A stretch of DNA of 6,129 nucleotides from Marinosulfonomonas sp. (GCA_022712735.1 JAFLKA010000065.1:1-6129), one strand, 5' to 3'; shown: positions 1 through 6,129, numbered from the stretch's first letter. Numbers and translations: made by a program. Notes: a model not told the origin generated them from the sequence alone.

Positions 1-498
1 GGTGACGGCGGTGACGCTGGTGCAGGAGCAGCAGCTGGCGCATTGGCTGGTGGCCTCGGTGTCGGACTTGGCTTGATTGGCCTTGGTCTGGGTGTCGGCG
101 TTGCAGGTGCTGGTGCACATGCTGGTGCTGGTGCTGGTGACGGCAGCCTGGGCGGCAATGCTGCAGGTGCAAACGCATCAACAGCTGGCGACGCATACGG
201 CGGCCAATCTCTAACCGGTGCTACAAGTGCCAATGGCGGCGACGGCGGTGCAGGCGGCTCGGCTTGGACTGGTGCCGGTGGTAACGGCACAGCTGGCGGC
301 AGCTGGGGTTCTGGTAACGGGGACGATGGCTATGTCAACGCTTCGACTGCAGCTTCGGCCGCGGCAGAAGTCGACACCACTGCGTTCAACCAGAACATCG
401 TGATGGGTGCCAATGTTCTTGGCAACTCGGTCGACATGACGGTTGTTGGCGGTTCGCTGACATCCTCGTTGATCGGCGACGACGACATGAGCAGCTAA
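1..498 (+). CDS. Glycine/alanine-rich protein, C-terminal part (5' end outside window); candidate type I secretion cargo
   Basis: The frame is open from base 1 to the TAA at 496-498, giving 165 residues of a longer protein; the TTG at 43 is only an internal codon. Residues 1-50 are Gly/Ala-rich with a hydrophobic, glycine-zipper-like stretch (about 15-38, alternating Gly with Leu/Val/Ile/Ala). Residues 51-115 are Gly/Asn/Ser/Thr-rich with scattered Trp, Tyr and Asp. The last 40 residues change character to a non-repetitive segment containing NQNIVMGANVLGNSVDM and MTVVGG, ending in an acidic GDDDMSS. No RTX nonapeptides (GGxGxDxUx) are visible. A separate C-terminal segment on a low-complexity protein just upstream of a type I exporter suggests an exported protein with a C-terminal secretion signal, but that is inference. 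I do not recognise a characterised family. It could instead be a surface, matrix or adhesin-like protein. Codons are dominated by GGT/GGC/GCT, which fits high expression. Confidence 0.8.
   Translation, partial: GDGGDAGAGAAAGALAGGLGVGLGLIGLGLGVGVAGAGAHAGAGAGDGSLGGNAAGANASTAGDAYGGQSLTGATSANGGDGGAGGSAWTGAGGNGTAGGSWGSGNGDDGYVNASTAASAAAEVDTTAFNQNIVMGANVLGNSVDMTVVGGSLTSSLIGDDDMSS
106..141 (+). repeat. GCTGGT hexamer micro-repeat within the glycine-rich gene
   Basis: GCTGGT occurs three times in tandem at 121-138 and once more at 109-114, encoding the Gly-Ala-Gly-Ala run. It is in frame (6 bp), so gain or loss of units would change length without a frameshift. It is short and may simply reflect the protein composition. 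Confidence 0.5.
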
Positions 499-518
499 CG
501 CCAGCTACCTAAAACAAA

Positions 519-547
519 GATCTGCGCGGTGTTTGGCCGCGCAGATC
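519..547. terminator. Perfect 11-bp GC-rich stem-loop after the glycine-rich gene; candidate terminator, attenuator or mRNA 3' stabiliser
   Basis: GATCTGCGCGG (519-529) and CCGCGCAGATC (537-547) are exact reverse complements around a 7-base loop. The hairpin begins 20 bases after the upstream stop codon and ends 85 bases before the next gene's chosen start. On the + strand it is not followed by a T-tract (next bases ATAGTCGG), so a classical Rho-independent terminator is not fully met. The A-rich run before it (AAAACAAA, 511-518) reads as TTTGTTTT on the minus strand, so the textbook terminator reading is for minus-strand transcription. Its position fits partial termination or 3'-end protection of the upstream mRNA. 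The structure is certain; the role is inferred. Confidence 0.65.
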
Positions 548-620
548 ATAGTCGGCGAATTGCAGCAAGTATTTCATCATAGTGGCCATAGGCAAGCCGC
601 GCTTTGACCTCAATTTATGC

Positions 621-624
621 AGGA
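621..624 (+). promoter_or_regulatory. Ribosome-binding site that decides the start of the repeat protein
   Basis: AGGA lies 8 bases before the ATG at 633. The more upstream in-frame GTG at 582 has no purine-rich Shine-Dalgarno sequence before it (preceding bases TATTTCATCATA), so 633 is preferred. An in-frame ATG at 660 is a weaker alternative. Confidence 0.6.
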
Positions 625-632
625 TCACGCAA

Positions 633-2573
633 ATGCCCTTAGATGACAAAACCGAAATTATGGCCCATTTCATCGGCGCCTTCGAGATGACAACCGAAGC
701 CACGAGGATGCGCAGTGACTATGACAAGTTTCGGGCCGAAGCCAAAAAAGCGGACGGTCCCGGCGATCTTCTGAACGTCAAAATTCAGGTTACCAGCCCT
801 TTAGCCAACGGTGAGCTCAACGACAAACTGAATGTACCGGAGTTTACCAAATCCACAGCATCTAAAGCATCGACCTTCCCGCATTCAGGGGCAGTTCCAC
901 ATGGCATAAATTTCCAGACGGTCCCATTAGGAACGCTTCCAAACCTCCCCCTGTCCGGCCTGCTTACACCTTTGGGCAGCGTCACGGGGGTTCGTATGAC
1001 TTTAGAGCCGCCAGCGTCAGTGGCGACGATAAACCTTCAACAAAACAGATTAGACGACAGCGATATATTCCAGAACATTGATTTGGGGATCAGCTTTAAC
1101 GATATAACGATTTACCAAGATGCCTTGGCTGATCTTGTTGTGACGGCGGACGCGCTTCAGGTCGCCTCTATACCAGGCTTTCCCGCCAATGAAGCGGCTA
1201 TATCACAAGACGCCATTGTGTTGGTCAAAACACTAGCCGATGCAGAGACACCCGATATCGATGGTGCGACAATGCACATGTTCCACGGCGCGGCTGCCTA
1301 TGGGGGCATTGAAAATGGCGTTCAGGTCGAGGCGGCATCGGCATATACCGATGCGCTCCCTGCGGCGCGGATTAAGGTGAATGAGGGTCAAGAAGCAGAT
1401 GCTGCCGATGATGACGAAGAAACCCACGACCTGAACACCGGCATGAATACATTGATAAACCAGACCAGCATATCGTCATTTTGGCTGGATGCGCCGGTGA
1501 TTGTTGTGATGGGGGATTACGTTTCCTTTAACGCAATCAGTCAGGTCAACGTATACAACGATTTCGACACCACCTCATTGGCAACGGAAAATGTGTTTGG
1601 AGACACCACTCACGCAATCAACTCAGCTGCAATCACGGCCGTTGCCAATGCTGTGGTCGAAACCGGTTATAGCGGTGGCCCTGCGCATGTTCTTGTGACC
1701 CGGATTGAAGGGAACGTGATTAACTTCAACCACGTCCAGCAGTTTAATTTCGCCTATGACAACGATGTGGTCAGCGTTACCTTCACCGCGTCGGAAACCT
1801 ATCTGCAATTGTCTGATAACACGCTGATTAATCTGACGTCTCTTAATGAACTCGGGTATCAGTATGACCTGATCTTTATTGGCGGAAATATGATTGATTT
1901 GCGTGCCATCCAGCAAACAAACGTGTTGCTGGACGCTGACAGTTTTTATTCACAAGACGCCTATGGGGGCACATTTAGCGGTTCGGACAATCTTCTCTGG
2001 AATCAGGCCAGCATCTATCAAAGCGGCTTTAATACCCTAACCGAAATGCCCGAGCATTTTTCCCAAACAGCCGATACGCTTGGAAATGGGTCTGACAATT
2101 TGAGCGGAGGTGTTTTGAATGACACAGCTCTGGACGGAACCGAGGTTTTGCGGGTGCTGTATATTTCCGGTGACCATCTGGATGTTCAACTGGTCGAACA
2201 GGTCAATGTTCTGGGGGACGCTGACCAGATCGCGATAGCAAGCGAAACAATCCAGAGTGCGAATGGCGCGAATATATCGGTCGTAGCCGGGTCCAACGCA
2301 TTGATGAATTTCGCGTCTATTGATGATTATGGCGTGGATTCCACCGTCTATGTGGGTGGTGAAGGCTATTCCGATGCGATGCTGTATCAGGCCGAATTTA
2401 TTTCAACCGATGACCCTTTGGTCGTGCGCGATACGTCTGAATTGGCCAGCGAGGCAGTTTTGTTTCTGGCGGATGACATGATCGAGGGAACCACACACGG
2501 GACAGAAACTGATTTGGCACCTGTAATTTCAGGCGAGCCGGAAGCGGATGTAATGCAGTCTATGCTGGCCTAG
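633..2573 (+). CDS. Type I secretion-associated repeat protein (non-RTX), candidate cargo of the adjacent exporter
   Basis: The 646-aa product starts at ATG 633, which has an AGGA 8 bases upstream; starting at GTG 582 would add 17 residues without a ribosome-binding site. There is no Sec signal peptide or membrane segment, which fits type I export or a cytoplasmic role. Residues about 10-34 form a short, probably helical start (HFIGAFEMTTEATR). Residues 55-130 are Pro/Leu/Gly-rich. An Asp/Glu-rich patch lies at 251-266. From 272 to 594 there are five degenerate repeats, each ending in a 19-residue core with invariant Gly1, Gln11 and Asp19. The C-terminus is acidic and ends in DVMQSMLA. From memory, unverified, Rhodobacterales genomes carry similar proteins beside type I secretion genes, annotated only as 'type I secretion protein', with phrases such as NLLWNQASI and LRVLYISGD. 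The gene lies 31 bp before the ABC transporter, probably in the same operon. The biochemical function is unknown; it could be cargo, a cargo-binding accessory or a surface protein. Confidence 0.85.
   Translation: MPLDDKTEIMAHFIGAFEMTTEATRMRSDYDKFRAEAKKADGPGDLLNVKIQVTSPLANGELNDKLNVPEFTKSTASKASTFPHSGAVPHGINFQTVPLGTLPNLPLSGLLTPLGSVTGVRMTLEPPASVATINLQQNRLDDSDIFQNIDLGISFNDITIYQDALADLVVTADALQVASIPGFPANEAAISQDAIVLVKTLADAETPDIDGATMHMFHGAAAYGGIENGVQVEAASAYTDALPAARIKVNEGQEADAADDDEETHDLNTGMNTLINQTSISSFWLDAPVIVVMGDYVSFNAISQVNVYNDFDTTSLATENVFGDTTHAINSAAITAVANAVVETGYSGGPAHVLVTRIEGNVINFNHVQQFNFAYDNDVVSVTFTASETYLQLSDNTLINLTSLNELGYQYDLIFIGGNMIDLRAIQQTNVLLDADSFYSQDAYGGTFSGSDNLLWNQASIYQSGFNTLTEMPEHFSQTADTLGNGSDNLSGGVLNDTALDGTEVLRVLYISGDHLDVQLVEQVNVLGDADQIAIASETIQSANGANISVVAGSNALMNFASIDDYGVDSTVYVGGEGYSDAMLYQAEFISTDDPLVVRDTSELASEAVLFLADDMIEGTTHGTETDLAPVISGEPEADVMQSMLA
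1446..2414 (+). repeat. Five degenerate protein repeats (about 41-80 aa each) in the secretion-associated protein
   Basis: Repeat units lie at 1446-1568, 1620-1766, 1818-1940, 1986-2225 and 2292-2414. Each begins with an Asn/Leu/Asn-type segment (for example NTLINQTSI, NTLINLTSL, NLLWNQASI, NALMNFASI), followed by a short beta-like stretch and a 19-residue core. The cores are GDYVSFNAISQVNVYNDFD, GNVINFNHVQQFNFAYDND, GNMIDLRAIQQTNVLLDAD, GDHLDVQLVEQVNVLGDAD and GEGYSDAMLYQAEFISTDD. Gly1, Gln11 and Asp19 are identical in all five; Asn13 and Asp17 in four of five. The fourth unit carries an insertion of about 35-40 residues. The alternating hydrophobic pattern suggests a stacked beta architecture with acidic turns, which is inference. 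The repeats are diverged at DNA level. Confidence 0.8.
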
Positions 2574-2591
2574 TTTTGCGGCATGGATTGG

Positions 2592-2598
2592 AAGGGGG
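2592..2598 (+). promoter_or_regulatory. Ribosome-binding site supporting a TTG start for the ABC transporter
   Basis: AAGGGGG ends 6 bases before the TTG at 2605. No ATG or GTG in that frame lies between the upstream stop codon and this point, and the next in-frame Met is residue 116, inside the membrane domain. TTG 2605 is therefore the best start. A strong Shine-Dalgarno sequence with a weak start codon is a common way to moderate transporter synthesis. Confidence 0.65.
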
Positions 2599-2604
2599 AC
2601 TATA

Positions 2605-4599
2605 TTGAAAGACGCAAATGATTTTATAGATGATGAAACCGAGGTGGACGGCGATAGCAAGTCGGCTGCATTTTCTCGCAACCGGTCCGAACCTGCCTTG
2701 AAACTGACACCAGACCAGCGCGTTGACGATACGCCCAAACCCGATACCAAAGCCCGAAAGGGAGGCGGCGAGGGTTCCGTGCCCGATGGGCTAGGCAATG
2801 CCGGAAAAACCATTGAGGGTAAACACGGTTTGCCACAGGCCGGAGGAAGTGGCGGCGGTATTGGCAAGGGCGGCAAATTTCACAAGCGTCTTAGCCCCAA
2901 CGATTTTGACGGCAATCTAAAACGTGGTGTCCGCGTGGTGCGGCGCAATATGTTGTTGGTTGGGTTGTTTACCTTCGCAACCAACATTCTGGTTCTGTCG
3001 ATCCCGATTTACCTGTTCCAGATTTCAGACAGGGTATTGACCAGCCGGTCACTGGATACGCTGATTATGTTGACAACGGTGATTGTCGGCGCGGTTGTGC
3101 TGCAGTCGATCCTTGATGCAATCCGCCGTTTTATTCTGATGCGCACTGCGGTCGAAGTGGCGGTGCAACTGGGCTCGCCCATACTAAGTGCGGCGGCACG
3201 GGCATCATTGCACGGGTCGGGCAAGGAATACCAAACGCTGGGCGATTTGCAGCAATTGCGCACCTTCCTTGTGTCGGGGACATTGTTGTCCTTTCTGGAC
3301 GTGCCCTTTGCCCCCCTGTTCATTCTGGCAATTTATCTGGTGCATCCGCATCTTGGATCTATCGTGGTTGCAACTGCGCTGGTGTTGCTGGTGATCGCGA
3401 TGATCAACCAGCGCATAACGGCAAAACCGTTTGCCAAGGCAAATCTGGCCCAAAGCAGGGCAAACCTGCATCTGGATTCCATGTCGCGCAACAGCCAGAT
3501 TATCAATGCGCTGGCGATGATCCCCGAGGCGGTCTCGATCTGGGGCCGTGACACCGCTGCATCGTTGAAATCTCAAGTAAAAGCGCAGGACCGCAATATC
3601 ATCGCGGCGGCGTTTTCACGGGCGATTCGGCTGCTGACCCAGATCGGCATTCTGGGTTGGGGTGCATATTTGTCGATACAGGGGGAAATCACTGGCGGCA
3701 TGGTGATTGCAGCCTCGATCATCGCGGGTCGCGCGCTGGCCCCGATTGAAGGCGCAATCGAGGGTTGGAGCCACTTCTTGCTGTCGCGTTCGGCGTATGA
3801 CCGGATCGCCGCGCTGTTGCGGGCCTCGCCATTGAATCACGAACGTCTGATCCTGCCAAACCCCGAAGGTCACCTTAGCATTGAACGGCTGCTTTATGTG
3901 CCGCAGGGAACCAAAAGCGTTGTGCTGAACGGGTTCAGCTTTTCCTTGCAACCAGGTGAATCACTGGCGGTGATTGGCAATTCGGGGGCGGGGAAAACCA
4001 CGCTTGGCAAGATGCTGGTCGGCTCGGTTCTGCCCACGTCGGGCTGTGTTCGGCTGGACCTGATGGATTTGCGCAATTGGGACCAGCGCCAATTGGGCGA
4101 AAGCATCGGCTATCTGCCACAAGATGTGCAGCTATTTCCGGGCACGATCAAAGACAACATCGCGCGAATGCGCCGCGATGTGCCCGATCAAATGATCCAC
4201 GACGCTGCTGTGCTGGCGGATGTGCATGAAATGATCGCCAGCTTCCCGCAAGGATATGAAACCATTGTTGCGGCGGATGGCGCGCCCCTATCGGGTGGTC
4301 AAAAACAGCGCATTGCCTTGGCGCGTGCATTCTTTGGCAACCCGCGCCTGCTGGTTCTGGACGAGCCAAACTCGAACCTTGATACATCGGGTGATCAGGC
4401 ATTGGCGCGGGCACTGGAGCGTGCCAAAGCGCAAAAAATCACTGTCGTTGTGATAACCCAGAAACCATCTTTGCTCAGCTCGGTCGACAAAATCATGCTG
4501 ATGGCTGGCGGCAACATCGCAATGTTTGGTGAACGGACCCAGGTACTGAAAGAACTGGCCGCACGCCAGCAAGGCACAGCTGCAGAGCAAATCAATTAA
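2605..4599 (+). CDS. Type I secretion system ABC transporter (fused permease/ATPase, PrtD/LapB-type)
   Basis: The 664-aa product is an inner-membrane half-transporter expected to dimerise and drive one-step export of unfolded protein through a fusion protein and TolC. The membrane domain spans about 110-390, with hydrophobic segments near 116-137, 152-172, 222-246, 250-267, 340-358 and 362-380. SFLDVPFAPLF (229-239) is a hallmark of the PrtD family. There is no C39 peptidase domain. The ATPase domain (about 423-655) has Walker A GNSGAGKT (458-465), Q-loop Gln506, signature LSGGQ (562-566), Walker B LLVLDE (582-587, catalytic Glu587) and D-loop SNLD (590-593). The H-loop position is Gln619 (VVITQKPS) instead of the usual His. 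Residues 1-105 are a hydrophilic extension, rich in Asp/Lys then Gly, that lengthens the protein beyond the usual 550-600 residues of PrtD relatives. It lies 31 bp upstream of the fusion protein gene. Function as a type I exporter is secure; the substrate is inferred from neighbours. Confidence 0.95.
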   Translation: MKDANDFIDDETEVDGDSKSAAFSRNRSEPALKLTPDQRVDDTPKPDTKARKGGGEGSVPDGLGNAGKTIEGKHGLPQAGGSGGGIGKGGKFHKRLSPNDFDGNLKRGVRVVRRNMLLVGLFTFATNILVLSIPIYLFQISDRVLTSRSLDTLIMLTTVIVGAVVLQSILDAIRRFILMRTAVEVAVQLGSPILSAAARASLHGSGKEYQTLGDLQQLRTFLVSGTLLSFLDVPFAPLFILAIYLVHPHLGSIVVATALVLLVIAMINQRITAKPFAKANLAQSRANLHLDSMSRNSQIINALAMIPEAVSIWGRDTAASLKSQVKAQDRNIIAAAFSRAIRLLTQIGILGWGAYLSIQGEITGGMVIAASIIAGRALAPIEGAIEGWSHFLLSRSAYDRIAALLRASPLNHERLILPNPEGHLSIERLLYVPQGTKSVVLNGFSFSLQPGESLAVIGNSGAGKTTLGKMLVGSVLPTSGCVRLDLMDLRNWDQRQLGESIGYLPQDVQLFPGTIKDNIARMRRDVPDQMIHDAAVLADVHEMIASFPQGYETIVAADGAPLSGGQKQRIALARAFFGNPRLLVLDEPNSNLDTSGDQALARALERAKAQKITVVVITQKPSLLSSVDKIMLMAGGNIAMFGERTQVLKELAARQQGTAAEQIN

Positions 4600-4616
4600 T
4601 CCAGAATACGTCCGCT

Positions 4617-4623
4617 AAAGGAA
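4617..4623 (+). promoter_or_regulatory. Ribosome-binding site of the membrane fusion protein gene
   Basis: AAAGGAA ends 7 bases before the ATG at 4631, a good Shine-Dalgarno match at normal spacing. It lies in the 31-bp gap after the transporter stop codon, where no promoter is evident. Confidence 0.6.
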
Positions 4624-4630
4624 CGATACT

Positions 4631-5971
4631 ATGACAGAACTACAATTATACGAGCCACAAGACTGGTTTGAAGATGTGCCGCGCCGTATTAACCGGATTG
4701 GTTTCTTGGGTCTGTTGTTGATGGCGCTGACCTTTGGCGGGTTTGGGTATTGGTCTGTTCGGGCACCTCTGGCGGCAGCGGTGATTGCGCAGGGCAGCTT
4801 TGTTACGACGGGCAGCAACAAGATCCTTCAGCATCTGGAAGGCGGTATTATTGACCGTATTCTGGTCAGCGAGGGTGATTTTGTCGAAAAGGGGCAAACT
4901 CTAATTATGCTGGATCAAACCGCGGCCCGGACGCGCAAAACCGAATTGGTACAGCGCTTGGCCCGGCTTAAGGCAATCAATGCCCGCTTGTTGGCGGAAT
5001 ATCAGGGGCTGGACGCAATTGTTTTTCCGCCGGACTTGTTGGCCCAATCAGATGATCCCAAAGTGGCCGAGATAATTGACGGCCAGCGGGTGAATTTTGC
5101 CATGTTCAGCAAAAAGCAGGCCAATGATATTCGCCTGATCGAGGCCAATATCACCGCCCTGAACCAGCGGATCGTGGGCTTTACCACCCAGCGTGCCACG
5201 CTGGCAACGCAGATCACAATTCTGGACGAAGATCTTGTGACTAAAACGTCGTTATTTGACAAAGGTCTGATCCGCAAACCCGAGATCAATGCGCTATTGC
5301 GGGCAATGGCAGAAGGAGAAGGGCAAACCGCACGTCTGAGCGCCGAGATTGGTGAAAGCACGACGCTGATCGGCAAATACGAGCGCCAGATAGATCAAAC
5401 GCATCAAGCGTATTATCAGGCGGCACTGGATGAAATCCAGTCGGTGCAGGCTGAACTGGATAGCGTGACTGAAAAGGTGCTGAATGCCAGCAATATTCTT
5501 AGACGAACCAGAATTACTGCGCCGGTTTCAGGCACGGTTCTACGGGTCTATTATCATACGGTGGGTGGGGTGATTGCCGGTGGTAAACCCATACTCGAGA
5601 TATTGCCCGAAGGGGTGCCATTGATCATCGAGGCGCTTATCCCGCGCACTGAAATTGACAGCGTCACGATCGGGCACATTACCACGATCCGTCTGGTTGC
5701 CCTGAACCAGCGGACCACGCCAGTGTTGCACGGCGAGGTCTACTATGTGTCTGCCGATGCCTTGCCTGACACCACAGCTGGCAGCCAGCCCCGCGAGGTA
5801 TATCTGGCGAGGATCAGATTGGCCCCATCAGAACTGGATCGGGTGGCCGGATTTTCACCGACCCCGGGGATGCCCGCCGAGATACTGATCAAAACCCAGG
5901 AACGTACATTCTTTCAATATCTGACCAAACCGATTGTCGATTCCATGTCGCGGGCATTCCGTGAGGAATAG
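4631..5971 (+). CDS. HlyD-family membrane fusion (periplasmic adaptor) protein of a type I secretion system
   Basis: The 446-aa product starts at an ATG with a good ribosome-binding site and has the normal length for PrtE/HlyD adaptors. It links the inner-membrane ABC transporter to an outer-membrane TolC channel. A short cytoplasmic N-terminus (1-21) precedes one membrane anchor (about 22-40). The first half of the lipoyl domain is around 66-95 (LEGGIIDRILVSEGDFVEKG). Long alpha-helical coiled-coil stretches (about 98-125, 162-200 and 215-285) form the hairpin that would contact TolC. The second lipoyl half is 291-328, with TAPVSGTV at 296-303. The beta-barrel region ends in the family signature PGMPAEILIKTQERTFFQYL (412-431), followed by the conserved KPI and an amphipathic tail. 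No TolC gene follows within the window, so the outer-membrane channel is presumably encoded elsewhere. It is probably translated from the same mRNA as the transporter. Confidence 0.95.
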   Translation: MTELQLYEPQDWFEDVPRRINRIGFLGLLLMALTFGGFGYWSVRAPLAAAVIAQGSFVTTGSNKILQHLEGGIIDRILVSEGDFVEKGQTLIMLDQTAARTRKTELVQRLARLKAINARLLAEYQGLDAIVFPPDLLAQSDDPKVAEIIDGQRVNFAMFSKKQANDIRLIEANITALNQRIVGFTTQRATLATQITILDEDLVTKTSLFDKGLIRKPEINALLRAMAEGEGQTARLSAEIGESTTLIGKYERQIDQTHQAYYQAALDEIQSVQAELDSVTEKVLNASNILRRTRITAPVSGTVLRVYYHTVGGVIAGGKPILEILPEGVPLIIEALIPRTEIDSVTIGHITTIRLVALNQRTTPVLHGEVYYVSADALPDTTAGSQPREVYLARIRLAPSELDRVAGFSPTPGMPAEILIKTQERTFFQYLTKPIVDSMSRAFREE

Positions 5972-6102
5972 CGACTTTCAGGGATCAGTTCATCAAAGCA
6001 GCAAGGCACTACAGAAACGGCGGCACTCAAGGTCAATATATCGCACTATCGGATCGGATGGTTGCTATCCTTGGCTCTTTGCCCCTGCCGTTTGAAATAA
6101 AC

Positions 6103-6129
6103 ATGGCTGGAACTTTCGAACTTACGTTG
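6103..6129 (+). CDS. Possible N-terminus of a downstream gene (9 codons, runs off window)
   Basis: An ATG at 6103 opens a frame reading MAGTFELTL to the window end. This resembles, from memory, the N-terminus of YegP/DUF1508 small proteins (MAGxFEL...), but nine residues cannot establish homology. No convincing Shine-Dalgarno sequence precedes it (TTGAAATAAAC). An in-frame ATG at 6058, preceded by CGGATCGG, could also be the start. The 130 bp before it contain no clear promoter or terminator, so whether it belongs to the upstream operon is unknown. Confidence 0.3.

Noticed and set aside
218..403. A 61-codon + strand open frame inside the glycine-rich gene
   Set aside because: It is an out-of-frame shadow of a GC-rich, low-complexity coding region, with an Arg/Leu-rich composition and no ribosome-binding site.
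1..498. Glycine-rich protein as an RTX toxin or a mycobacterial PE_PGRS-type protein
   Set aside because: No GGxGxDxUx nonapeptide series is present, and the gene context is a proteobacterial type I exporter; the Gly richness alone is not evidence of either family.
560..592. Possible promoter (TTGCAG with a downstream CATAGG-like box) before the repeat protein
   Set aside because: The spacing is wrong (about 21 bases) and the -10 match is poor; no better pair was found between 548 and 620, so an internal promoter cannot be supported.
582..632. GTG start at 582 extending the repeat protein by 17 residues
   Set aside because: No Shine-Dalgarno sequence precedes it, while the ATG at 633 has AGGA at 8-base spacing. 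The added residues do not resemble the N-terminal start I recall for related proteins.
2529..2876. A 115-codon minus-strand open frame with a proline-rich N-terminus
   Set aside because: Its proline run is the complement of the transporter's Gly-rich extension, and it overlaps two well-supported + strand genes. Other minus-strand open frames across the window are likewise shadows.
6026..6074. CAAGG...CCTTG and GGAT...ATCC inverted repeats after the adaptor gene, as a terminator
   Set aside because: The stems are only 4-5 bp with a long loop, mutually overlapping, and have no T-tract. No terminator is supported in 5972-6129.

Overview
The window looks like chromosomal DNA from an alphaproteobacterium, most likely a member of the Rhodobacterales (Roseobacter group). 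The basis is the overall codon style, the PrtD/HlyD-type secretion pair, and a secretion-associated protein whose repeat phrases I recall, unverified, from Rhodobacterales genomes. I cannot name a genus. All credible genes lie on the + strand; the minus-strand open frames are shadows.

Layout: (1) Bases 1-498 are the 3' end of a glycine/alanine-rich protein gene whose start lies outside the window. (2) Bases 499-632 are a gene-free gap holding a perfect 11-bp stem-loop (519-547). (3) Bases 633-2573 encode a 646-aa non-RTX protein with five degenerate repeats built on a G...Q.N...D.D core, annotated here as a candidate type I secretion cargo or accessory protein. (4) Bases 2605-4599 encode a type I secretion ABC transporter (permease fused to ATPase, PrtD/LapB-like) with a TTG start, a hydrophilic glycine-rich N-terminal extension of about 105 residues, and Gln where the H-loop His normally sits. 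(5) Bases 4631-5971 encode an HlyD-family membrane fusion protein. (6) Bases 5972-6129 are mostly non-coding, with a possible start of another gene at 6103 (or 6058).

How the genes may work together: the ABC transporter and the membrane fusion protein form the inner-membrane half of a type I secretion machine. The outer-membrane TolC partner is absent here and would have to come from elsewhere. The two upstream proteins are the natural candidate cargos: the visible parts have no Sec signal, they sit directly upstream, and they may share a short motif. The last three genes have 31-bp spacers and good ribosome-binding sites, so they probably form one operon. The stem-loop after the glycine-rich gene would allow that gene to be expressed at a different level from the transporter genes, by analogy with the known hlyA-hlyB arrangement; this is inference.
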